Source: Fenollaria timonensis
Lineage (GTDB): Bacteria; Bacillota; Clostridia; Tissierellales; Peptoniphilaceae
DNA: 64,000 nt
Assembly: GCF_001457835.1 (NCBI RefSeq)
Contig: NZ_LN898229.1
Coordinates: 2,293-66,292 of the forward strand
Reading direction: 5' to 3'
Of this stretch, positions 1 to 9,956 are shown in pieces (position 1 is the first letter of the stretch; every line of letters begins with the position of its first letter). The notes under the pieces are model-generated. The model was given only the letters and a program-made list of their open reading frames with translations. It was not told where the DNA came from and did no database searches. The translations under genes and the position numbers were made by a program.

Positions 1-838
<838 letters not shown>

Positions 839-973
839 ATGGTTATTTAATCCCAAGTTATCCTTGGCTCTTAAATTCGAAATTATTTATCAATAAAAAT
901 TGATTGGTTTAAATCGTTCTTTTCACTTTTATTCAGTTTTGCTTGTCATATGGTTTTTCCAGATGACTTATCC

Positions 974-1002
974 ATTCTACCATTTATTTTCTTACTTGTC
1001 AA
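974..1002 (-). promoter_or_regulatory. rRNA operon promoter (sigma-A type)
   Basis: On the minus strand a perfect -35 TTGACA (997-1002) is followed by a 17-base spacer and a -10 TAGAAT (974-979). It lies about 130 bases before the mature 16S 5' end. A- and T-runs at 1003-1020 just upstream of the -35 resemble an UP element. The IS30 copy begins 45 bases upstream of the -35, so the core promoter and proximal UP region are intact. Any more distal tandem rRNA promoter would have been moved about 1.3 kb away. Confidence 0.85.
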
Positions 1003-1033
1003 GGGTTTTTTTGAAAAAAGTTAAACAATTTAA

Positions 1034-1046
1034 AAAATTTTTAAAA
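1034..1046. repeat. 13-bp target-site duplication, left side of IS copy 1
   Basis: The sequence AAAATTTTTAAAA abuts the left end of the element and is repeated exactly at 2312-2324 after the right end. Comparison with the second IS copy fixes the element ends, so this is a duplicated target and not part of the IS. Confidence 0.9.
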
Positions 1047-1131
1047 TATAAATTGCAACAATAAGTTAGCCACCCAGACATCATATAGACTAAATGTATA
1101 GTATAGCTTAAAAGTATTTATTTTTATTAAA

Positions 1132-2211
1132 CTAGATACTTTTAAGCTGTTTTATTTCCTTTATGAACTCTTCTTTTGCAGTTTTGTAATTAAAGATTTT
1201 TCTTGGCAAATTATTCATCCACTCGTTTATTCTGTATATTTTTTCTTTTGATACTTCTTCTATTGATGTGCCTTTTTGTATAAATCTTCGTATTAATTTA
1301 TGTTGACATTCACTAGTTCCTCTTTCCCATGATGTATATGGATGACAAAAATATATATCTACATATTCTGCTAATTCTGATAAGCTTGAAAATTCTGAAC
1401 CATTATCTGATGTTATACTTTTAAATATTTCTTTGTTTAACTGCGCATTATCTTTTAAGAATTTAAGTCCAATGTCTACTGCATCGGGTGTTTTTCCATG
1501 TATTTTTATCAGCTTTTCATATCTTGTTTTTCTTTCTACTAATGTAAGTAGTACTGGATCTGTCTTTTTCTTTTTACCTATAACTGTATCTATTTCCCAG
1601 TGGCCGAATTCTTCTCTTGTTTGTATTTTATCTGGTCTTTCTTCTATGGATATGCCAAGCTTTTTCTTGTTTTGTCTTGTTCTTCTTGTGCTATTTTTGT
1701 TTTTTCTCTTTACTTTTTCTAGTAGATCTATATTTTTTGTTTTCATTAGTGACTTATTTATCCAGTTGTAGAGGCTTTTTGTTGATGGTATTTCTGATGA
1801 TGGAAAGAGTCTATTTGCTTTTGCGTATCCAACACATACATCTGGAGACCATTTATCTTTTAACATTTTATTGTCTGCCCATTTAAGAAATTCGACTATA
1901 TCTATATATTTTGGTCTTCTTCCGCAAGAAGATCTATTGTTTATATATACCTCATAATTAGTTAAGGCAAAGTATTTTTCATCGTAGTAAGTATATGTTT
2001 TGTTATTACTTTTTATTATTCTCTTTTGCTTTACTGTGCCTTTCTTTATTGCGTTGTTTATTGTCTGCGGGGCTCTATTTAGCCTTCTTGCTATCTCTCT
2101 GTTGCTATGTCCATCTATTTTCCATGCCTGTATTAATGACATTTCATGTAGTGATAGATGTGAATTTTTCTTGCGTTCTGTAAATTCTATGGTATAATTT
2201 ATATGAGTCAT
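1132..2211 (-). CDS. IS30-family transposase (copy 1)
   Basis: DDE transposase of 359 residues. The N-terminal part has a helix-turn-helix of the IS30 kind (HSNREIARRLNRAPQTINNAI). The C-terminal rve-type core shows the catalytic residues in HWEIDTVIG, TSDNGSEF and HPYTSWERGTSE. The frame stays open upstream to 2268, but the start at 2211 is preferred because GGAGG lies five bases before that ATG. Upstream codons overlap the likely promoter. The protein is identical to that of the second copy. The start codon sits inside the 3' arm of an inverted repeat, described separately. Confidence 0.95.
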   Translation of the reverse strand: MTHINYTIEFTERKKNSHLSLHEMSLIQAWKIDGHSNREIARRLNRAPQTINNAIKKGTVKQKRIIKSNNKTYTYYDEKYFALTNYEVYINNRSSCGRRPKYIDIVEFLKWADNKMLKDKWSPDVCVGYAKANRLFPSSEIPSTKSLYNWINKSLMKTKNIDLLEKVKRKNKNSTRRTRQNKKKLGISIEERPDKIQTREEFGHWEIDTVIGKKKKTDPVLLTLVERKTRYEKLIKIHGKTPDAVDIGLKFLKDNAQLNKEIFKSITSDNGSEFSSLSELAEYVDIYFCHPYTSWERGTSECQHKLIRRFIQKGTSIEEVSKEKIYRINEWMNNLPRKIFNYKTAKEEFIKEIKQLKSI

Positions 2212-2272
2212 GTGTACCTCCGTATAGTTGTTTTTTTGTTTGTTACTAATACTATACCATATGTACACATGA
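2208..2272 (-). promoter_or_regulatory. IS transposase promoter and start-codon-sequestering inverted repeat (copy 1)
   Basis: On the minus strand an extended -10 (TGG then TATAGT, 2251-2256) precedes the transposase. A perfect 10-bp inverted repeat has one arm, TCATGTGTAC, at 2263-2272, upstream of the expected transcription start. The other arm, GTACACATGA, at 2208-2217 contains the ATG and abuts the GGAGG ribosome site. Transcripts from the IS promoter lack the first arm, whereas read-through transcripts carry both and could hide the start codon. The sequence layout is seen; the function is inferred by analogy with other insertion sequences. Confidence 0.6.
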
Positions 2273-2311
2273 TTTTTTTATTTGGTGGCTAAGTTAATTA
2301 TACAATCTTCC

Positions 2312-2324
2312 AAAATTTTTAAAA
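2312..2324. repeat. 13-bp target-site duplication, right side of IS copy 1
   Basis: Exact copy of the 13 bases at 1034-1046, immediately outside the right IS end. The remaining sequence up to 2482 is an AT-rich spacer in which no convincing promoter was found. Confidence 0.9.
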
Positions 2325-2482
2325 ATATTTTTACATTAATATACAAGTCCTTTCTTTGCTACTATACATTGTTGTCAAGCAAATCAATTTACACTATTGT
2401 ATCAATCGTCTCACACGAAGTACGTATCATAAATCATCCGCTCATCATCACCCGTCACACCCTTCTCCCAAATAAAAAAATA

Positions 2483-2510
2483 CCCTCACTGACTCGCTCG
2501 TCAATGAGGG
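2483..2510 (-). terminator. Intrinsic terminator of the pheS-to-TPR operon
   Basis: On the minus strand CCCTCATTGAC and GTCAGTGAGGG form an 11-bp stem (one wobble pair) with loop GAGCGA, followed by a T-run complementary to 2471-2482. It lies about 12 bases after the stop codon of the TPR gene and separates this operon from the rRNA operon. Confidence 0.9.
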
Positions 2511-2521
2511 TTCATCTATTA

Positions 2522-3481
2522 TTATTTATTCATCATATCTCTTTGTTCTTTCATCTTATCTAAGTACTCTTTCGTGCTCGGCGTGTAGTCTTCTTTCTTT
2601 ATCTGCTTTTCAAGTATTGCGATGGCGCTATCAAGGTTGCCGCTGTTGTAGTTTGATATCGCAAGCTGATCCATGTACTGAGCGCTCTGCCTGTCCTTGC
2701 TCGCCTCTATCGCGTAGTCAAGCGCCTCTGTGAAGTTACCTGTCATGGTCATAACAACGCTTAAGTAGTAAAAGACTCTGTCATCTTTAGCATTGTCAAT
2801 GTTTTGTATCAATACATCATATGCTTCCTTAAATTTTTTCACGCCTATATAGTACTCGGCTAGTTCAATTTTGTACTCTTCATAGTCAAGGCTCAAAACG
2901 CCCTGAACCTCTTCCTTTTTCTCAAGCTCGTCCTCAAGCTTAAGATATTTTTCGAAGTAGGCCTTGCTCCTGATGTAGTCCTTCTTATATCTATAGTAAT
3001 ATCCTAGCTTGTATAAAGCGTACTTCGCATTCTTATTATCAAGGTAAATCTTTTCAAAGATTTCTATAGCTTCGTCAATGGCCTTTTCTTTATACTTTTC
3101 TTCTAGAAGTGAAACATATAAATATACATAATTTACATCGTCGTAATTTTCTTTTAGATAATAGGCGTAGACTAACCTTATATCTATGTCATTGCCTTCG
3201 TTTAAACTTTCATGCAATAAGAATTTATCAAAGTCCTTCACAGTTTTGATTGCATCTTCATAAGCAGCTTTGTGCGTAAAATTATTATCGAGTGACAAAA
3301 CTATGGGCATAGCTCTTAAAAATAGCTTTGCATCTATATCTTCTTTATTCTCTTTTACTATATTTCTCATGTCCTTGATAAGTACAGGATATTCAACGTT
3401 CTTTTTGAAGGCGCCATGCTCTTCTTTTAAGTCTATGAAAAATATTTCACTAAGTAAATATTTAAAACTATCGATATTCAT
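2522..3481 (-). CDS. Tetratricopeptide-repeat protein of unknown role
   Basis: 319 residues, acidic and lysine-rich, predicted soluble with no signal peptide. From about residue 115 onward it shows repeated helical pairs typical of TPR units, for example the segments containing YALYKLGYYYRYKKDYIRSK and YYLSVVMTMTGNFTEALDYA. TPR proteins usually act as protein-binding scaffolds; nothing here identifies the partner. Its ATG overlaps the stop codon of the upstream membrane protein gene by one base (TAATG), suggesting translational coupling and a shared job. It is the last gene of the operon. Confidence 0.8.
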   Translation of the reverse strand: MNIDSFKYLLSEIFFIDLKEEHGAFKKNVEYPVLIKDMRNIVKENKEDIDAKLFLRAMPIVLSLDNNFTHKAAYEDAIKTVKDFDKFLLHESLNEGNDIDIRLVYAYYLKENYDDVNYVYLYVSLLEEKYKEKAIDEAIEIFEKIYLDNKNAKYALYKLGYYYRYKKDYIRSKAYFEKYLKLEDELEKKEEVQGVLSLDYEEYKIELAEYYIGVKKFKEAYDVLIQNIDNAKDDRVFYYLSVVMTMTGNFTEALDYAIEASKDRQSAQYMDQLAISNYNSGNLDSAIAILEKQIKKEDYTPSTKEYLDKMKEQRDMMNK

Positions 3482-4224
3482 TAGTCCATTCTCCTTCTAA
3501 ATTCTCTCATTCTCATGGATGAATTGTCAAGTATTTTAAATAGGTGGCCTCTATATATAAAGATGATTGGCATTAAGACGTAGCTAACTAGGTCTTTCAA
3601 AATGATACCACTTGCAAATATATCACTGTTAAGCGCAAGGACTAATAGTATTGCTGCGAATAGCCATTGAAGGAAGTTATTAAAAAAGAATTTTGCTCCA
3701 TATGTGAAGATGGCTATGCTATTATTGCCTGTTTGATAAAGTGTTTCAAACGATGCATTAAAAATGAAAACAACGATGAAGTTCACTAGCATTTTGGCAT
3801 ATAATAGGCTGTGGTCCACTTGATATGGATTTGTGAATGAGCCTGAGCTAAATACCATATCCAAAACTAAGCCAAATAAATAAGTAATGAAGACATAGTT
3901 AACTAGCTTTGTTAAGTAATACTTATAGCCCATAAATATGCTGTTTAAGCTAATCTTCTCGCCTTCAACTGCTCTTGATAATAGGCTTGCCACTAGTGAA
4001 AATTTCAAAAGCATAAGTATATACATAAAGAGACTTATAAGCATTGTGGTAAAGCCGCCTCCAAGCGTAATTACAAGTGCTCCAGCTATCAAGTTTGTCA
4101 CATAATCAAAGGCAAATAGACCTAGCATCATGACTATAAGCACTAAAAAGTTCTCTTTTATTGTTGTGCCAAGCCTTTTAAACGCTTCTGTGTTTGTATA
4201 AATTATATCTTTGAACATAGTCAT
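3481..4224 (-). CDS. Multi-pass membrane protein, unknown function
   Basis: About 247 residues with five to six hydrophobic segments (near residues 28-50, 52-80, 112-130, 150-172, 188-205 and 210-228). No catalytic motif was recognised; it resembles uncharacterised polytopic proteins of Firmicutes. The preferred start is the ATG at 4224, because AGAAAGGA lies six bases upstream. A GTG at 4227 and an ATG at 4218 are alternatives. The start lies inside the 3' end of the radical SAM gene (about 47 bases of overlap in another frame). Confidence 0.75.
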   Translation of the reverse strand: MTMFKDIIYTNTEAFKRLGTTIKENFLVLIVMMLGLFAFDYVTNLIAGALVITLGGGFTTMLISLFMYILMLLKFSLVASLLSRAVEGEKISLNSIFMGYKYYLTKLVNYVFITYLFGLVLDMVFSSGSFTNPYQVDHSLLYAKMLVNFIVVFIFNASFETLYQTGNNSIAIFTYGAKFFFNNFLQWLFAAILLVLALNSDIFASGIILKDLVSYVLMPIIFIYRGHLFKILDNSSMRMREFRRRMD

Positions 4225-5872
4225 CACTAATCCTTTCTACGTCCTCGTCAACAAGGTAGGCCGCCCCATCCATAAGTATAATGGCGACTTTATTGACGAT
4301 GTCTTTATTCTTCTCTTCTATATATTGCCATAAATAAGTTTTTCTAAACTCTTCATCTCGCAAAATGCTGTGTAGCTTGTCACCTCTAAGCTTTGTAAAT
4401 GGCATAAAGTCAAGCGGTGCCTGTGATTTGACGTTCACCGCATAGTCAAGGCTCAGTGCTTTGACCAGTTCGTCTGATAGAATATTTTTAGCTTTTAAAA
4501 ACTCATAGACAAGTCTATATAATTTTTCTTTTTTAATGGTCTTATCTACTCCAAAGTTTTCATCGATAAAATTTGCCAGGTCTTCAAACATTGCAAATGG
4601 GCTTGTGTACACTCTTTCAAGTATCTCGAGTGTCCTTTTAAAGCTTCCTTCATTATAAATTTTATCAACGACGTAATCAATTTTCTTTAGCTCAATAATT
4701 TCATCAGTTGATAAGAATTCATTTTTTAAAACCTCATAAGGTGCATAATCAGTGTACTCATAGACAAAAGTTTCCTCTTGAGAGCGCACTAATGAGCCCT
4801 TAAGCATCTTCAAAAAGCCGAGCTGAATTTTTTCTATCTTAAAATCATAAAGATAGTTAAAAGACTTTTTAAAACTATCAAAGTCTTCATAAGGAAGTCC
4901 TGCGATAAGGTCTATGTGCTGATGAATAGTCCCCAGCTCCTTAATCATTTTCGAGTGCTCTTTTATTTTATCAAGATCATTGTGCCTTTGAATCGCTTTG
5001 AGCGTTTGTTGGTTGATTGATTGAAGTCCTATCTCAAACTGCACCATATCCTTAGGAAGTTTCTTTAAAGTCTCGTAAAATCTGTCACTCATCCTATCAA
5101 GAGTGATTTCGAAGTGAAATTTTGTATTCGTTTTATTGTTTTCTAATATATGTTCGATTATATTGATGGCAAAGTCTTCGTTTGAGTTAAACGTTCTATC
5201 TATAAACTTAACTATAGACGGCTTCATAGCTATAAGCCTATCTAAATCCATTTTCACTAAGTCACTGGGCTTGTATCTAAGACCCTTTATTGCTGAAGAT
5301 AAACAAAAAGAACACCTATATGGACAGCCTCTTTGTGCTTCATAATAGAGTGTTCTATGCTCCAAAGCCTCTTCATCTTCATAAGGAAAGCTAAGATCCT
5401 TCATGTCGATAAGGGGTGCTTCTTCAGTTTTAATGTATCTATTATCATTAATATAGGCTAGATTGTGAACCTCGTCAATACTTAGCTCGCCTTGCTTGTA
5501 AAGAATAAATTCCTTCATGGCCCTCTCGCCCTCGCCATAAATTATGTAGTCGCAAGCAGGGTTAGTCCTAAGAAAACTTTCTTTTTCAAAGCTCACCTCA
5601 GGTCCGCCTAGGACTATGGTATAGCTTGGCTTGATCTTTTTAAGCGATGTAATAACTTTTCTGACGTAATCGATATTCCAAATGTAAGTAGAAAACATAA
5701 GGACATCGGCGTCTTTCTTATGAAGTTCGTAGACAATCTTCTCCAAAGGCTCGTTTATGGTAAATTCCTCAAACGAAGAATCTACCATATCTTTAAGCTC
5801 ATTGTTTAAATATCTTATAGCAATATTTGTATGTGAAAACTTTGCGTTAATACCTACAAATATGACTTTCAT
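4178..5872 (-). CDS. B12-binding-domain radical SAM protein
   Basis: 564 residues. The N-terminal part (MKVIFVGINAKFSHTNIAIR) fits a cobalamin-binding domain, and the centre has the radical SAM cluster motif CPYRCSFC near residue 185, the CxxxCxxC that binds the [4Fe-4S] cluster. The C-terminal part resembles the DUF4080 extension found in Firmicutes members. The reaction is not known; such enzymes usually do methyl transfers or rearrangements. Its ATG overlaps the argS stop by one base (TAATG). Confidence 0.85.
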   Translation of the reverse strand: MKVIFVGINAKFSHTNIAIRYLNNELKDMVDSSFEEFTINEPLEKIVYELHKKDADVLMFSTYIWNIDYVRKVITSLKKIKPSYTIVLGGPEVSFEKESFLRTNPACDYIIYGEGERAMKEFILYKQGELSIDEVHNLAYINDNRYIKTEEAPLIDMKDLSFPYEDEEALEHRTLYYEAQRGCPYRCSFCLSSAIKGLRYKPSDLVKMDLDRLIAMKPSIVKFIDRTFNSNEDFAINIIEHILENNKTNTKFHFEITLDRMSDRFYETLKKLPKDMVQFEIGLQSINQQTLKAIQRHNDLDKIKEHSKMIKELGTIHQHIDLIAGLPYEDFDSFKKSFNYLYDFKIEKIQLGFLKMLKGSLVRSQEETFVYEYTDYAPYEVLKNEFLSTDEIIELKKIDYVVDKIYNEGSFKRTLEILERVYTSPFAMFEDLANFIDENFGVDKTIKKEKLYRLVYEFLKAKNILSDELVKALSLDYAVNVKSQAPLDFMPFTKLRGDKLHSILRDEEFRKTYLWQYIEEKNKDIVNKVAIILMDGAAYLVDEDVERISDDYVQRYNLYKHRSV

Positions 5873-7569
5873 TACATTCTATCTGGAGTTTGTACTCCTA
5901 TTAGGTTCATGCCTACTTTGATTGCTTTTTGAGTTATGTCAACTATAGCAAGTCTTGAATTTGTAAGCTTTTCGTCGTCTGTAATTATTTGATTTGCAGC
6001 GTAGTACTTGTTGAATGCCTTTGCTATGTCGATGATGTTTCTTGTTATATAAAAGGCTTCGTACTTTTCCATTGCCATAACTATAGTTCTTGGTAGGTCA
6101 TAAACATATTTTAATATTTCATATGCTTCGTCTTTAACTAGATCAAAATCAACTTTCTCTGGATCAAAGCCGCCGTTCTTGTCGATTAGTGACTTACATC
6201 TAGCGTATGTGTATTGAGCGTAAGGACCTGTTTCTCCTTCGAAGGAAAGTGTCTTGTCCCAATCAAAGACATAGTCTTTGATTCTTTGATTGAATAGCTC
6301 TTGGAAAACTATAGCTCCAGTACCAACCATCTTAGCTACTTCGTCTTTATTTTCAAGATTAGGGTTTCTCTTTTCAATGATATCTCTAGTCTTTTCTATT
6401 GCCTTGTTTAAAACGTCTTCAAGTTTTAAAACTCTTCCTTGTCTAGTTGATAAAGCTCCGTCCTTAAGTGAGATTAAACCGAAGTTTACGTGGATACAGT
6501 CATCTGCCCACTCATCTCCCATTAGCTTAAGAACTTGCTTCCATTGTTGGAAGTGAAGGTTTTGTTCACTGGCAACTACGTAGATGTTTTTGTAGAAGTC
6601 ATAAGTTTTCTTTCTATATCTAGCAGCAGCGATGTCTCTTGTTGCATAAGTTGTTGTTCCGTTGGACTTAACTATGATTAAAGGTGTTAAGTTATATGGC
6701 TTTAAGTCAACGATGTATGCGCCGTCGTCCATCTTACCGATATTCTTTTCTTTTATCTCTTCGATAACTGCTGGCATCTTGTCTGAGTAGAATGCCTCGC
6801 CCTTGTATGAGTCATATTTAATTCCAAGCATGTCATATACTTTTTCGAACTCAACTATTGACAATTGTTTCATCCAAGTCCAAATTTCAGTAGCCTCTTC
6901 ATCGCCTTGTTCAAGCTTTTTAAACCAGTCTCTAGCAGTGTCTCTTGCAGCTGGGTCTAGCTCTTGAAGTTTATTGTATCTTACATATAAATCAAGAAGC
7001 TCGTCTATAGGATTCTTTTCGATAGCTTCTCTGTCGCCCCAAAGCTTGTAAGCAGCTATAAGCATACCGAATTGAGTACCATAGTCACCTAAGTGATTGA
7101 TGGCAATTGTATTGTAGCCAAGGTGCTTAAAGATATGATAAAGAGCGTTACCAATAACTGTTGATCTTATATGACCTATGTGCATTGGTTTTGCAATGTT
7201 AGGAGATGAGAACTCAACTATAACGTTTTTGCCCTTACCCATATCTGATGAACCATACATTTCACCTTTTTCTTCTATCTCTTTATAAACTGTTTCAAGA
7301 AGTTTTTCTTTGTTAATAAAGAAGTTTACATATGGTCCTGCATTTTCTATCTTTTCAAAATATTCGTTATCCCCTAGTTTTTCTTTTATGTCTTCAGCTA
7401 TAAGATTAGGTGCTTTCTTGTATGTCTTTGCAAGTCTAAATACTGGGAACGCGTAGTCACCCATATCAAACGATGGCGGTGTTTCTACTAGATTATCTAT
7501 CTCTTCTTTAGATAGTTCTTCAATAACTGCGCTTAAAGCGTCGCTTACTTTTTCCTTAAAATTTATCAT
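5872..7569 (-). CDS. argS: Arginyl-tRNA synthetase
   Basis: Class I aminoacyl-tRNA synthetase of 565 residues that charges tRNA-Arg in the cytoplasm. The HIGH signature is at residues 130-133 within AKPMHIGHIRSTVIG. A KMSK-loop equivalent is at STRQGRVLKLEDVL. The N-terminal additional domain and the C-terminal DALR-type anticodon domain (FEGETGPYAQYTYAR and beyond) are in place and the length is normal. It sits between mutS2 and the radical SAM gene. No T-box leader is visible. Confidence 0.97.
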   Translation of the reverse strand: MINFKEKVSDALSAVIEELSKEEIDNLVETPPSFDMGDYAFPVFRLAKTYKKAPNLIAEDIKEKLGDNEYFEKIENAGPYVNFFINKEKLLETVYKEIEEKGEMYGSSDMGKGKNVIVEFSSPNIAKPMHIGHIRSTVIGNALYHIFKHLGYNTIAINHLGDYGTQFGMLIAAYKLWGDREAIEKNPIDELLDLYVRYNKLQELDPAARDTARDWFKKLEQGDEEATEIWTWMKQLSIVEFEKVYDMLGIKYDSYKGEAFYSDKMPAVIEEIKEKNIGKMDDGAYIVDLKPYNLTPLIIVKSNGTTTYATRDIAAARYRKKTYDFYKNIYVVASEQNLHFQQWKQVLKLMGDEWADDCIHVNFGLISLKDGALSTRQGRVLKLEDVLNKAIEKTRDIIEKRNPNLENKDEVAKMVGTGAIVFQELFNQRIKDYVFDWDKTLSFEGETGPYAQYTYARCKSLIDKNGGFDPEKVDFDLVKDEAYEILKYVYDLPRTIVMAMEKYEAFYITRNIIDIAKAFNKYYAANQIITDDEKLTNSRLAIVDITQKAIKVGMNLIGVQTPDRM

Positions 7570-7578
7570 AATTACCTC

Positions 7579-9948
7579 CTACTTAATAACAGCTACGGTA
7601 GCTCCTGAACCGCCCTCCGTATAGTCTGCCTCTCTATATTCTATAACATGTTTGCTATTTTGTAAATACTTTCTTACTGCATCCCTAAGTGTGCCCGTGC
7701 CTTTACCGTGAATTATCCTGACCTCTTTAAGCCTTGCGAGGTAGGCATCATCAAGGTATTTGTCAAGTAAAAGTATCCCTTCATCAACCGTTCTTCCGAT
7801 TAAATTAATTTCTGAACTTATATTTTTTGACTTAGCCTTGTTAATGGATTTAGTTTTCTTCTCTACCTTTACTTCCTCTTTTGATTCACTTCGCTCGATA
7901 TCATTAATATTGCTTCTAACGCTCATGATGCCAACTTGAATATTTAAGTCGCCCTTATCATCAGGAAGCGTCTCTACTTCGCCAAACTTATCAATGCTAA
8001 TGATTCTAACGCTTTCACCAAGCTTGATGTCCTTAGGAATTTCTTTTGTTCGCTTCTTATTGTCTTTTATCTTTAATCTATTTTCATCTTCAAGCTCCCT
8101 TAGATAGTCCTTTGCCTCTTGAAGCCTTCGTCTGTCCTCTTTTTTAGATAAGGATGAGATGTCTTTTAATTCGTCTATTATAAATGCGCTCTCGCTCTTC
8201 GCCTTCTTAACTATCTCTCTCGCTTCTTCCTTCGCCTTGTTAATGATGGCTTCTTGCCTATCTTCAAGCTTTTTGTTTTTATTCTCAAGCTTTTCTCTAA
8301 GCCTTTCTATCTCTTCGTTCTCTTCATTTATCTTAATTCTTTTGTTTTCAATCTCAGTTCTATCTTCTTCTATGGCCTTAAGAACATCTTCAAAGCGAGT
8401 GTCGTTCTCATTAAGGAGTTCTTTTGCGCTATCAATAATCTTTTGATCAAGGCCAAGCCGCTTCGATATTTCAAAAGCGTTTGACTTGCCAGGTATGCCT
8501 ATGATGAGACTGTATGTTGGTGACAGTGTATCGACGTTAAACTCCATCGACGCATTCTTCACGCCCTCGCTCGTAAGCGCATAAAACTTGATTTGTGAGT
8601 AATGTGTCGTCGCCATGGTCCTAATTCTTCTCTCTCTAAAGAGCTTCAGTATGGATATGGCAAGAGCCGCGCCCTCAGTTGGATCAGTACCAGCTCCTAG
8701 TTCATCAAATAAAACTAAGTCGTTATACTCAGCGTTTTCAACTATATGAACAATATTTTTCATGTGCGAGGAAAATGTTGATAGTGACTGCTCTATCGAT
8801 TGTTCGTCGCCTATATCAGCATAAACTTTATCAAATACTGCCACTGATGAATTGTTATCGCATGGTATATTTAAACCAGACTTTGCCATCAGCGTAATAA
8901 GTCCAACTGTCTTTAAGCTAACTGTCTTGCCGCCTGTGTTTGGTCCAGTGATTATAAGCGATGTGTACTCATCACCGAGCTCAACTGTTGTTGGCACTAC
9001 CTTGTCTTTAGCTATTAATGGGTGCCTTGCGTTTTTTAGATTGACATAGCCTTTATCGTTTAAAACTGGCTCTGTCGCCCTCATCTCTCTAGCTAGCCTT
9101 GCTCTTGCAAATATAAATGAGATGCTTTTTAAAGCTTCTTCATTCGTTTCAAGATAGGCCTTGTACTCAGATACTTCGCTTGATAGCTCGTAAAGTATTC
9201 TCTCAAGCTCTTTTTTCTCTTCGTTTTCAAGTTCCCTTAGCTCGTTATTTAGTTTAACGACTGCCATGGGCTCGATAAAAACTGTTGACCCCTTTTGAGA
9301 TATATCGTGTATCATGCCCTCAACGCTTGATCGGTACTCGTTTTTAACGGGTATTACATACCTTCCTTCACGCATAGTAACTATGGCATCTTGTAAATAT
9401 TTTTTAGTTTTATCACTAGTTATATATGAATTTAATTTATCTTCTATTGCTTGATTCTTAAGTTTTTTGCTTCGCCTTATGCTCCTTAAAGTGCTCGAAG
9501 CATTGTCCGCTATCTCGTCTCTCGCTACTATAGTCATGCTAAGTTTTTTCTTTAGATCATCAAGTGAGGCTAGACTTTCATATAGCCCTCTTAAGTGCTT
9601 TAGCTTTAAGTTTTCATCTTCTATAGATGTTTTTAAATATCTCTTAATTGAGCTCACTAAGAAGATGTTTTGCATTATATCATATAAATCTTCTATAAAG
9701 AGCATGGACCCAAGGCTTGCCTTTGACACAAGATGCTTTATGTGCGTTGCGGATGAGTAATCAATGTCGCCGTACCTCACCAAAACCCTGTAGGCTTCTG
9801 ATGTTTCCTCTTGCATGCGCCTTATCTCATCTATATCATTTGACGGCTCAAGCTTTTCTACCAAGTCTCTTGCAAGCTCGCCTTGAGTCAAGTCTAGTAG
9901 CATATCTATTATTTTGTCATATTCTAAAACTTTGAGTGCTTTGTCCAT
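7579..9948 (-). CDS. mutS2: MutS2 (Smr-domain MutS homologue)
   Basis: 789 residues. A MutS core lacking the mismatch-reading domain is followed by an ATPase with Walker A GPNTGGKT near residues 335-342 and the Walker B region VLFDELGAGTDPTEG. A long charged coiled-coil spans about residues 500-640. A C-terminal Smr domain contains HGKGTGTLRDAVRKYL. Family members suppress recombination or act on stalled and collided ribosomes. The gene is nine bases from argS and follows the U32 gene, a common Firmicutes arrangement. Confidence 0.96.
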   Translation of the reverse strand: MDKALKVLEYDKIIDMLLDLTQGELARDLVEKLEPSNDIDEIRRMQEETSEAYRVLVRYGDIDYSSATHIKHLVSKASLGSMLFIEDLYDIMQNIFLVSSIKRYLKTSIEDENLKLKHLRGLYESLASLDDLKKKLSMTIVARDEIADNASSTLRSIRRSKKLKNQAIEDKLNSYITSDKTKKYLQDAIVTMREGRYVIPVKNEYRSSVEGMIHDISQKGSTVFIEPMAVVKLNNELRELENEEKKELERILYELSSEVSEYKAYLETNEEALKSISFIFARARLAREMRATEPVLNDKGYVNLKNARHPLIAKDKVVPTTVELGDEYTSLIITGPNTGGKTVSLKTVGLITLMAKSGLNIPCDNNSSVAVFDKVYADIGDEQSIEQSLSTFSSHMKNIVHIVENAEYNDLVLFDELGAGTDPTEGAALAISILKLFRERRIRTMATTHYSQIKFYALTSEGVKNASMEFNVDTLSPTYSLIIGIPGKSNAFEISKRLGLDQKIIDSAKELLNENDTRFEDVLKAIEEDRTEIENKRIKINEENEEIERLREKLENKNKKLEDRQEAIINKAKEEAREIVKKAKSESAFIIDELKDISSLSKKEDRRRLQEAKDYLRELEDENRLKIKDNKKRTKEIPKDIKLGESVRIISIDKFGEVETLPDDKGDLNIQVGIMSVRSNINDIERSESKEEVKVEKKTKSINKAKSKNISSEINLIGRTVDEGILLLDKYLDDAYLARLKEVRIIHGKGTGTLRDAVRKYLQNSKHVIEYREADYTEGGSGATVAVIK

Positions 9949-9956
9949 TTATTCAC

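Larger units (their letters stand above)
1047..2311 (-). mobile_element. IS30-family insertion sequence, copy 1 (1265 bp)
   Basis: The ends were set by comparison with the second copy at 47100-48364. The two appear identical over 1265 bp and diverge immediately outside. The terminal inverted repeats span about 28 bp (roughly 19 of 28 matching) and end internally in the shared block TTAGCCACC. One transposase gene fills the element. It has inserted between the terminator of the pheS operon and the rRNA promoter and is flanked by a perfect 13-bp direct repeat. The matching duplication and lack of visible decay suggest recent transposition. Confidence 0.95.

Noticed and set aside
1433-2197. Hydrophobic plus-strand frames opposite the transposase (also 47486-48250)
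   Set aside because: Leucine/phenylalanine-rich mirror of a lysine/asparagine-rich gene; typical antisense shadow with no ribosome site.
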